Of a DNA stretch of 64,000 nucleotides, positions 53,306 to 61,004 are shown piece after piece; position 1 is the stretch's first letter, and every line of letters starts with the position of its first letter. Origin of the DNA: Corella eumyota. Taxonomy: Eukaryota; Chordata; Ascidiacea; Phlebobranchia; Corellidae. Both the position numbers and the translations under genes were made by a program. Location: the NCBI GenBank assembly GCA_963082875.1, contig OY720097.1, positions 22,886,501 through 22,950,500 on the forward strand, in the 5' to 3' direction. A model generated the notes under the pieces. It saw nothing but the letters and a program-made list of their open reading frames with translations, searched no databases and was not told the origin of the DNA.

Positions 53306-54496
53306 CTACGTCCCTAGTTGATAAATCACAAAACGCCCAATTTGCCCAAGCGAGTACATTATTACTCCTTGCTCATGCGCAGTAATTTGCCGAATACAGT
53401 CTTGTCCTAACCTAATATATTCAAGGCGCAAAAGCTCTAAATTATAGCTACAGTTGCTAGTATAACGCTCTGTTAAATTACCTTTAGCTTTAAAATTTCG
53501 TAAAACAGATTGGGATGGTGCGAACGTATAAGATCCAAGGTAGCGCTCGGTTTCAGTTAATTTTCTGTTTAAATGGCGTTTTGCTTGCGCTGCGGTGCGA
53601 TTACGAAGAACGTCGTTTAGTTCTTGTGCCTGAATTCCGGAGACGCGTCTACTTTTTATACATGATGGTTTATGCGATCGTTTTCCATAAACCTTAACCT
53701 TCGCTACTACCTCTTTGATCGTAGAGTTTAGTGTAACTGTGGTTTGTACTTTACAACCACAGCATTTCGCGTGCGCGCAATACGTGGTAACACATCCTTC
53801 TTCGTAACTCTCAGTCGAAGATTTAATGTTTAAAACATTACCAACCCTTTTTAAATAATTATTACGAATGCATGGTACGCAACCGTCGTAAATAGCATGA
53901 ACACCTTCAATTACAACATGCTTGTAAATAAGATTTCCAAAATGTATTTCACCACGGTTGTGAATCATTTTTTTCCATTGTGCGTTAGATAAAACAAAAG
54001 ACGAATCGATGTTAACTACTACATTTTTATTCTTTTTCTTGTCTGCAATGGATTCATTCATGTAGGCTAGACTCTCTAAAGATTTATTTGAAAAAAATAG
54101 CTTAGAACTCGCGTCGGTATCAAGTAGCAAAAAATCGGATTTTAATTCTGATGTTTTTAGTTCTTTGAATATAGTTTTGGGGGTGGAAAAATTACTTTCC
54201 AACTCTAATGCGCCTGATATAGTTTTGGGGGTGGAAAAATTACTTTCCAACTCTAATGCGCCTGATACAGTTTCGGGGGTGGAAAAATTACTTTCCAACT
54301 CTAATTCGCCTGATACAGTTTCGGGGGTGGAAAAATTACTTTCCAACTCTAATGCGCCTGATATAGTTTTGGGGGTGGAAAAATTACTTTTCAAATTTAA
54401 TGCGCGTGATACAGTTTTTGAGGTGGTAAAATTACTTTTTAAATCTAATTCGCGTGATACAGTTTTTGGGGTGGAAAAATTACTTTTTAAATCCAA
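53306..54496 (-). CDS. Transposon ORF: 16-residue repeats plus FLYWCH-like zinc region
   Basis: 396 residues. About the first 110 are seven tandem 16-residue repeats of the type LESNFSTPKTISGALE, encoded by the 48-bp minisatellite. A Ser- and Lys-rich linker follows. Residues about 180-310 hold a zinc-type region with CVTTYCAHAKCCGC, a following hydrophobic strand and GKRSHKPSC, like the FLYWCH/WRKY-GCM1-type DNA-binding domains at the start of many MULE transposases. Next is RRVSGIQAQEL and a helical region leading toward the catalytic domain. It is probably the N-terminal half of the transposase. It overlaps the upstream ORF frame through the minisatellite and the downstream catalytic frame by about 60 bp. 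Confidence 0.72.
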   Translation of the reverse strand: MDLKSNFSTPKTVSRELDLKSNFTTSKTVSRALNLKSNFSTPKTISGALELESNFSTPETVSGELELESNFSTPETVSGALELESNFSTPKTISGALELESNFSTPKTIFKELKTSELKSDFLLLDTDASSKLFFSNKSLESLAYMNESIADKKKNKNVVVNIDSSFVLSNAQWKKMIHNRGEIHFGNLIYKHVVIEGVHAIYDGCVPCIRNNYLKRVGNVLNIKSSTESYEEGCVTTYCAHAKCCGCKVQTTVTLNSTIKEVVAKVKVYGKRSHKPSCIKSRRVSGIQAQELNDVLRNRTAAQAKRHLNRKLTETERYLGSYTFAPSQSVLRNFKAKGNLTERYTSNCSYNLELLRLEYIRLGQDCIRQITAHEQGVIMYSLGQIGRFVIYQLGT

Positions 54497-54715
54497 CGCG
54501 CCTGAGATAGTTTTGGGGGTGGAAAAATTACATTTTAAATCTAACGCGCCTGATACAGTTTTGGGGGTGGAAAAATTACATTTTAAATCTAACGCGCCTG
54601 AGATAGTTTTGGGGGTGGAAAAATTACATTTTAAATCTAACGCGCCTGATACAGTTTTGGGAGGTGGAAAAATTACATTTTAAATCTAACGCGCCTGATA
54701 CAGTTTTGGGAGGTG
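54165..54715 (-). repeat. 48-bp coding minisatellite
   Basis: About eleven and a half units of 48 bp (for example TAGTTTTGGGGGTGGAAAAA, then ATTACTTT and CTAATGCGCCTGA). Coding units give 16 residues each. The units split into a left group with TTTCCAACTC and a right group with TTTTAAATC, so the array grew in at least two steps. Two units at the right end carry one extra base in the G run, which is where the reading frame of the neighbouring ORF changes. Confidence 0.93.
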
Positions 54716-55964
54716 ATAGTTTTTTTGACAAAAAATGACTACAAAAAGTTGGCGTAACACAGTGTCTTACCACTGTGCGATTGGTTATGTAAACACTTTC
54801 ATTTTCGCAAACCAAACCACACACTTTCCATTGTTCCTCAGTTAATGTAAGGGCAATGTGTTGTTTATCGAAAACACAGCAAGGGTGAAACCATTCATTA
54901 CAACTTTCACACGCAACCATAAGCTCCCCAGCAATCCAAATATTTTTACACAAGCAAAACACGTCATCCACACAAAATGAATTTTCCCAATCACTTGAAA
55001 CATTAGATTTATCGGACGAGGGTAAATTAAGATCGCTTTTTAAAGTTTTGTGGTTTAACGACAAGTAATTATTATTTTGGTGGAGATTTGCCGAATTTTT
55101 AAAAATATCACAAGTTAAACGACATAACTTCCATTGATCTTTTGTTAATAGCCTGCCAAGATGACCGCATGGAAATATATTGTTAGGGTCGAATAAATTC
55201 CCGCAATGAGTGCATTTTATTGTAAAATATTCGGTCGTCGGACTACATGTAATAATAAGAGGGGGCAATGATACTTCTCGAACGCTCGTGGTTGAACATG
55301 AAACTGGTGAAATAGTGTCAATATTTGAAAACATTTTTTCGATTTGTTTTCTTAAAATATAATTTACACCCCACTCTCTTCGAATTTTAATTATATTTTT
55401 TTGCGATGGTTTTGCCTTATTAAGTTGCATATAAAATTTAACACAGGACCAAGAAAGCGATACTTGCGGAAACGTTTGGTAGTGCGTAGCAATAGCTTCA
55501 AACAGATTAGTTGGATGAAGTAACGAGTTTTTCAATCGCGAAGATTTCTGCATAATTATATCTATTTCGTTTCTATACAATTTACATAAGTTTAAGATTT
55601 TAGTGCGTCGTATTGTCGGATTACTAGCTCTATAGAAGTTAGATTTTTTCAAAAAGTTGTCTAGATGTTTTATATTCCTAAAATCAACAATATTATTAGC
55701 TACCAAATACTCAGCAATTTGTTTGAAAATTAGGTTCATTTTTTTTCTACGATACGACGATGGTGTTCTACCGCGTTGATCAATGTTGCAATCTCCGGAT
55801 GGGAGATTGCCACAGTCAAAGTGCTCATCGTCTGTAATAACCTGCTTCGGTTTGGGTGTAACTGCAGGTATCTTTAAATATTGAAAGGTAAAATTTAGTG
55901 CTGCGAATGTTAAATTTATGGGAATATTAATTAAAGTCATTTTTATTTCATTTAAAAAAATCAC
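54624..55964 (-). CDS. Transposon ORF: duplicated zinc module with PHD finger
   Basis: 446 residues, first frame of the block, starting about 95 bp inside the right array. Residues about 75-210 form an unassigned helical region. Residues 251-285 are a Cys/His module (KCTHCG, PCGH, then LTKDQWKLCRLTC). Residues 337-386 are a PHD-type finger with the C4HC3 pattern: C337, C339, C352, C355, H360, C363, C382 and C386 (VACESCNEWFHPCC, then LTEEQWKVCGLVC). The near-identical closing motifs show the two modules are an internal duplication. The last ~30 residues read into the 48-bp repeats and end there. It may be the N-terminus of one long transposase polypeptide with the next ORF, or a separate protein. 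PHD fingers commonly bind histone H3 tails, so chromatin reading is plausible. Confidence 0.75.
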   Translation of the reverse strand: MIFLNEIKMTLINIPINLTFAALNFTFQYLKIPAVTPKPKQVITDDEHFDCGNLPSGDCNIDQRGRTPSSYRRKKMNLIFKQIAEYLVANNIVDFRNIKHLDNFLKKSNFYRASNPTIRRTKILNLCKLYRNEIDIIMQKSSRLKNSLLHPTNLFEAIATHYQTFPQVSLSWSCVKFYMQLNKAKPSQKNIIKIRREWGVNYILRKQIEKMFSNIDTISPVSCSTTSVREVSLPPLIITCSPTTEYFTIKCTHCGNLFDPNNIFPCGHLGRLLTKDQWKLCRLTCDIFKNSANLHQNNNYLSLNHKTLKSDLNLPSSDKSNVSSDWENSFCVDDVFCLCKNIWIAGELMVACESCNEWFHPCCVFDKQHIALTLTEEQWKVCGLVCENESVYITNRTVVRHCVTPTFCSHFLSKKLSPPKTVSGALDLKCNFSTSQNCIRRVRFKM

Positions 55965-56057
55965 GGTTTGGTCAAGGCAATTAGTGTAAGGATTAACCGG
56001 AAGCGTTTATATGCTTACAAAAAATACCTATTCCTGTGGGTTAATCTTTACGCTGTT

Positions 56058-58248
56058 GTGGGATTCGTTTTTCGCCTAAAGGAGCGGGTTATTGTTTCTT
56101 TTATAGTATTTAAAATGTCGATAATTAGCGAAAACGCAAAATGTGCAACTTAAAACTGCGCAAACTTTTAGATAATTGCAGAACCTAGCTGTGATTAAAT
56201 TTTTTTGAACTTCATAATGTCGGAAAGTATTTTAAAATAACTCGGAAATAAAAAGATTTGCCGAATTTTCGACATATTTGTTATCAGTTTTCGGTCGATA
56301 GTTCGCGTAAACGAAATTTGTTCATTTCAAAAATTAACATACACCTTCTTTTTAATTCGGTTAATATGATGTTAATTTTTTTTAAATTTCATAATGTCGG
56401 AAAGTATTTTTAATTGGGTCGGAGCGAAATCTTGTTTCTTCATTGTTTTTTGAAATTACTATAACTTTTGCAAACAAAGGTTGTTTCGCTTTAAACTTTG
56501 CTTGCAATTTTAATTTACAATTACTTATTTATAAATAAAATTTGGCTCGTATATTTTTTTGGGAAAGTAGTTTCTGCTGGAGAGTGGGATTCGTTTTTCG
56601 CCTAAAGGAGCGGGTTATTGTTTCTTTCATAGTAATTAAAATGTCGATAATTAGCGAAAACGCAAAATGTGCAACTTAAAACTGCGCAAACTTTTAGATA
56701 ATTGCAGAACCTAGCTGTGATTAAATTTTTTTGAACTTCATAATGTCGGAAAGTATTTTAAAATAACTCGGAAATAAAAAGATTTGTCGAATTTTCGACA
56801 TATTTGTTAACAGTTTTCGGTCGATAGTTCGCGTAAACGAAATTTGTTCATTTTAAAAATTAACATACACCTTCTTTTTAATTCGGTTAATATGATGTTA
56901 CATTTTTTTAAATTTCATAATGTCGGAAAGTATTTTTAATTGGGTCGGAGCGAAATCTTGTTTCTTCATTGTTTTTTGAAATTACTATAACTTTTGCAAA
57001 CAAAGGTTGTTTCGCTTTAAACTTTGCTTGCAACTTTAATTTACAATTACTTATTTATAAATAAAATTTGGCTCGTATATTTTTTTGGGAAAGTAGTTTC
57101 TGCTGGAGAGTGGGATTCGTTTTTCGCCTAAAGGAGCGGGTTATTGTTTCTTTTAAAGTATTTAAAATGTCGATAATTAGCGAAAACGCAAAATGTGCAA
57201 CTTAAAACTGCGCAAACTTTTAGATAATTGCAGAACCTAGCTGTGATTAAATTTTTTTGAACTTCATAATGTCGGAAAGTATTTTAAAATAACTCGGAAA
57301 TAAAAAGATTTGCCGAATTTTCGACATATTTGTTATCAGTTTTCGGTCGATAGTTCGCGTAAACGAAATTTGTTCATTTCAAAAATTAACATACACCTTC
57401 TTTTTAATTCGGTTAATATGATGTTAATTTTTTTTAAATTTCATAATGTCGGAAAGTATTTTTAATTGGGTCGGAGCGAAATCTTGTTTCTTCATTGTTT
57501 TTTGAAATTACTATAACTTTTGCAAACAAAGGTTGTTTCGCTTTAAACTATGCTTGCAACTTTAATTTACAATTACTTATTTATAAATAAAATTTGGCTC
57601 GTATATTTTTTTGGGAAAGTAGTTTCTGCTGGAGAGTGGGATTCGTTTTTCGCCTAAAGGAGCGGGTTATTGTTTCTTTTATAGTATTTAAAATGTCGAT
57701 AATTAGCGAAAACGCAAAATGTGCAACTTAAAACTGCGCAAACTTTTAGATAATTGCAGAACCTAGCTGTGATTAAATTTTTTTGAACTTCATAATGTCG
57801 GAAAGTATTTTAAAATAACTCGGAAATAAAAAGATTTGTCGAATTTTCGACATATTTGTTAACAGTTTTCGGTCGATAGTTCGCGTAAACGAAATTTGTT
57901 CATTTTAAAAATTAACATACACCTTCTTTTTAATTCGGTTAATATGATGTTAAATTTTTTTAAATTTCATAATGTCGGAAAGTATTTTTAATTGGGTCGG
58001 AGCGAAATCTTGTTTCTTCATTGTTTTTTGAAATTACTATAACTTTTGCAAACAAATGTTTTTTCGCTTTAAACTTTGCTTGCAATTTTAATTTACAATT
58101 ACTTATTTATAAATAAAATTTGGCTCGTATATTTTTTTGGAAAGGTAGTTTCTGCTGGAGAGTGGGATTCGTTTTTCGCCTAAAGGAGCGGGATATTGTT
58201 TCTTTTATAGTATTTAAAATGTCGATAATAAGCGAAAACGCAAAAAAA
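56058..58248 (-). repeat. Right subterminal array, 526-bp unit in reverse orientation
   Basis: GGAGCGGG recurs at 56081, 56607, 57133, 57659 and 58185, again exactly 526 bp apart, and is the reverse complement of the left array unit. Successive units alternate at several sites: GTTATCAG/GTTAACAG, TTGCCGAA/TTGTCGAA and TTTCAAAAATT/TTTTAAAAATT. The effective period is therefore two units (1,052 bp). Confidence 0.97.
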
Positions 58249-58683
58249 CAGTTTTCGGCCAATAGTTCGCGTAAACTAAGTTTGTTCATTTTGAAAACTA
58301 ACATACACTTTTATTAAAATTCGTTTAATATGATGTTAAATTTCGGAAAGTATTTTTAATTGGGTCGGAGCGAAATCTTGTTTCTTTATTGTTTTTTGAC
58401 TTTAATATAACTTTCAATATTGTTTATTTAATATTATTTAAAAGGTCGATAATTTGCGCTACCGCAAAATCTGCATTTTGCAAAATTGCCTGGATTATTA
58501 TCCGAGTCGACATCGGAATAAACAAAGAGAATAATATTAACATTCATGTAACAATAAATAATTTATCATGTTTAGTTTTTTGTATTACCGATTTACCAAT
58601 TTATATCAACATGCACTTACGCGGAAAAATGCGGAGTTCTGCTAGGATTAAAAAAAAAAAAAATTCTAGCAGAATGACAGTGG
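58249..58683 (-). repeat. Right terminal inverted repeat (435 bp)
   Basis: Mirror of 45,115-45,549, ending CTAGCAGAATGACAGTGG. It contains the same tip hairpin (GTTCTGCTAG, an A run, CTAGCAGAA). A ~100-residue open frame facing outward is present in both TIRs simply because they are copies. Confidence 0.95.
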
Positions 58684-58693
58684 TGTTTACAAA
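58684..58693 (+). mobile_element. Right target-site duplication
   Basis: TGTTTACAAA, identical to 45,105-45,114, directly after the last TIR base. Confidence 0.93.
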
Positions 58694-58712
58694 TCGTACA
58701 CAAGAACTAGTG

Positions 58713-58742
58713 TGACGTCACTTGTTATTGCCAATGACGTCA
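58713..58742. promoter_or_regulatory. Two CRE-type palindromes TGACGTCA
   Basis: TGACGTCA at 58,713-58,720 and 58,735-58,742, 22 bp apart (about two helical turns). They lie some 250 bp upstream of a start codon and just outside the transposon. TGACGTCA is the full CREB/ATF site. In the pre-insertion state they would have stood between two divergent genes. Confidence 0.6.
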
Positions 58743-58976
58743 CGATCAAGTTTAGATCATAATTAACAATACGTAGTTTATAATTAATTAAATTTCAGTA
58801 AAAATAATTTTTTATTTGTTAATTACAAAAATAATAATAATTGATTTTTATTTGAAGTCACATTACGGTCATAAACTTTATTGTCAACAAATCAGCTGAT
58901 TTTTATTGTTTTGATTTCGTAAATTTTAGGAAAATAAAATGGACAAAAAATAAATGAATTTTAATATTTTTAGTTT

Positions 58977-60311
58977 ATGACAGACTCAACAGTCATTAGC
59001 CATCAAATGAAATTAAGTTTTAGGAGAATTATATTGTAAGTATAACGTAACTTAAATCGGGCTACAATGTGTAATCGTTTTTATAATTTTTGCCTTAAGG
59101 TCATGGGTTTGATTACCGCTGTTGCCAAGATTAAATTAGTTTATTAAATAAATGATTGTGGTAATCAAAATGTGAAGTTATCTTCTTTATTATAGATAAT
59201 TTAAATTTTAAATACAACAAATAAAAATTTTGTTTTTTTAGTATTCTACGAATTATTCTTCTAGCAATATCAAGTCTAAGTTTTGGATTTCTGGCCACAT
59301 TTTCTATTCAATATTTATTACTTGTACTACACTGGCAGGTATATATTGATTTTTGGCTGAATTGGACCTCATATCGTTTGTAGTACCTAACTTAAGGGCA
59401 CTACGCCAAAAATATTTTTTGTGTACATCTTTATCCTTGATGTTGGTAGGTCGACCTCATGCCCTAAACATAGAGTAACATCAGTTACCTCAACCCAGTC
59501 TTAAGTTGCCTTTAGCAGTTTGGGTTAATATAGATCGTAATTGTCCAATAATTATGCTGCAAATTAAGTGTTGGATCAGCAGGAGTTTATAACGTTTATA
59601 GTGCCTTACTCAAGGGCACTACAGCATGAAAGCAGTGAGGATCGAACCCACGACCTCATGTTTTGTAGCCAAGTGTTTTGACCACTACACCAACACTGCC
59701 AATTAAACTTCAGGTGCTTGGACATTTTACTAGAAATCTTCTAAACTTAAAGCCTTTTTTAAAGAACTAACTTCATTTTTTTAATTTTTAGGACAACTCA
59801 GGACTAGCAAATTTTATACATACTGCTCGTGAAGTTTGGTATTCTTTAGCAGATTGGTATCGATATCATTTTATTACAATTTATATGCAAATCAGGTAAA
59901 ATAAATGCCTACTGTTTGTAACTTGAGTTTAACATGTGTTAATATAGTTTGGGGCTACTTAATTCCTAGTAACCTTTAGATTGGTAAAAATCTTTGCAAA
60001 CAAATTGAAATTTAGGTAATAAAAAACAGATAATGGGGTTTAACAATAAAAATAAGGCTTTTTAAGAGAGTTAGGCTTATAAGATTAAGCCTAACTCTCT
60101 TAAAAAGCCTTATTTTTATTGTTAAACATTGGTGCCCTACTTAAATAAGACAGTAGTGGGATTAAACTTAAGACCTTTGGTCTAAAAATGTTGTGGCAGT
60201 ATTAACTCTTAAACACTATTAGTAAATAATTTTAAATTTTGTTTTAGATATTGGAATAATTATAAAAATGGAAGTTTTTTTGTGATCGTACCTGGTCAAC
60301 TTGTAAATTAA
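58977..60311 (+). CDS. Unrecognised small membrane protein
   Basis: I do not recognise the family. Four exons join with good GT-AG signals and continuous phase: 58977-59035, 59242-59338, 59792-59895 and 60248-60311, giving 107 residues. It begins MTDSTVISHQMKLSFRR. One long hydrophobic segment follows (IIFILRIILLAISSLSFGF continuing to YLLLVLHW, about 18-50), enough for one or two passes. Then comes an aromatic region with FIHTAREVWYSLADWYRYHF, rich in Tyr and Trp, and the end VPGQLVN. The basic N-terminus suggests the N-terminus faces the cytosol. SINE pieces lie in all three introns and a perfect hairpin lies in intron 3. It is divergent from the FAM162-like gene across the transposon. Confidence 0.65.
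59098..59132 (+). mobile_element. SINE box B remnant
   Basis: AAGGTCATGGGTTTGATTACC followed by GCTGTT matches the box B part of the tRNA-derived SINE. It is a short relic in intron 1 of the small membrane-protein gene. Confidence 0.45.
59441..59700 (-). mobile_element. Full-length tRNA-derived SINE
   Basis: The minus strand reads GGCAGTGTTGGTGTAGTGG, GTGGGTTCGATCC, CTGTAGTGCCCTTGAGTAAG, TTAAGACTGGGTTGAGG and a tail with GGTCGACCTACC. It lies in intron 2 of the small membrane-protein gene. A ~60-bp decayed piece of the same family lies just upstream (about 59,358-59,405). Confidence 0.9.
60038..60127. repeat. Perfect 42-bp hairpin, 6-nt loop
   Basis: The left arm 60,038-60,079 (starting GTTTAACAATAAAAATAAGG) and right arm 60,086-60,127 are exact reverse complements, separated by TAAGAT. 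It lies in intron 3 of the small membrane-protein gene. A perfect stem this long in unique sequence implies a very recent inverted duplication, a hairpin-forming element or a selected RNA stem. Confidence 0.97.
60128..60215 (-). mobile_element. Decayed SINE 5' fragment
   Basis: The reverse-strand box B relic (GGGATTAAACTTAAGACC on the plus strand) and a head relic near GTTGTGGCAGTATTAAC. It directly abuts the hairpin. Confidence 0.5.
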
Positions 60312-61004
60312 AAAACCACAAAAAAGTTACAAAAATCGGATTGTTTCATTTTTAAAAGAAGTAAAACTTTGTTACACAACTAGCAGCAACTACACAGAAA
60401 ATTATGATTGGGGACTGAATCTAAAAACTTCAAAAAACTGTTTTTTGGAGTTAAAAGATAAGAACTTGAAAATATGAAATTTACAGATAAAAGAAGATTA
60501 AAAAAAGTGTAAAAATGATGCCCAAAATTTTGTTACAGTAACAAACTATATGTAAAGAAAAAGGTTTTTATTTTTAAAATTATATTAAATTGTTTTTTTA
60601 TTTTTATTTATACAAATTATTGTCTTTTGTTTTCGCATTTATAAAAAAAATTTGAGGTTTAGTCAAAAAATCTACTTTATGATCTAAAATTAATTTTAAA
60701 ACATTGTTTAAAAGTTTACGGGGCAAGTAATTCTCACATATGGTATAATAGGTAACTAAATAATATTTTTTTACTTGTTGGTTTTTCAGGGGTTGGTTTT
60801 TCAATCAAATCCAAAAAACATTTTTTAACAAATTTAAAAACTCAAACAGTTAACAAAAGTTTACAAACTTAAAAATCCAACAATAGAACCAAAAATTTAA
60901 GCTTAAAACACAGGGTTTTGCTTTAGGTATATAAACAAAGTAAATTCGTACAAAACTTGTTACAAAAAACACTTCTTACGACTCAAAATTTCAGTGTTTC
61001 CCTT
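60312..61004. other. Convergent spacer with nothing recognised
   Basis: AT-rich DNA between the end of the small membrane-protein gene and the end of the minus-strand gene. A 66-residue open frame at 60,604-60,804 has no supporting splice or family signal. Confidence 0.5.

Larger units (their letters stand above)
45115..58683 (-). mobile_element. 13.6-kb DNA transposon with TIRs, inverted 526-bp arrays and four ORFs (MULE- or KDZ/Zisupton-like)
   Basis: The element is bounded by matching ends starting CCACTGTCATTCTGCTAG and by a target-site duplication of 8-10 bp. From left to right it has a 435-bp TIR, a 3.9-kb array of 526-bp repeats, a 6.5-kb coding block on the minus strand, a 2.2-kb array of the same repeat in reverse orientation, and the other TIR. 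The coding block encodes zinc modules, a DDE transposase with CxxH, and a Ulp1-USP double protease. Target duplications of 8-10 bp and FLYWCH-like zinc regions are known for MULEs. An 8-bp duplication with Ulp1-like proteases is known for the KDZ/Zisupton group. I cannot decide between them. The ends and duplications are intact, so insertion is fairly recent. The central reading frames are no longer one continuous set, so this copy may not be autonomous. Confidence 0.93.

Noticed and set aside
54165-54683. 172-residue plus-strand frame antisense to the 48-bp repeat
   Set aside because: Shadow frame of the coding minisatellite; the minus-strand frames carry the recognisable domains.
45115-58683. 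Polinton or other virus-like element, because of the protease and large size
   Set aside because: No polymerase, integrase or capsid signature; target duplication of 8-10 bp and a DDE-CxxH transposase point to a plain cut-and-paste DNA transposon.
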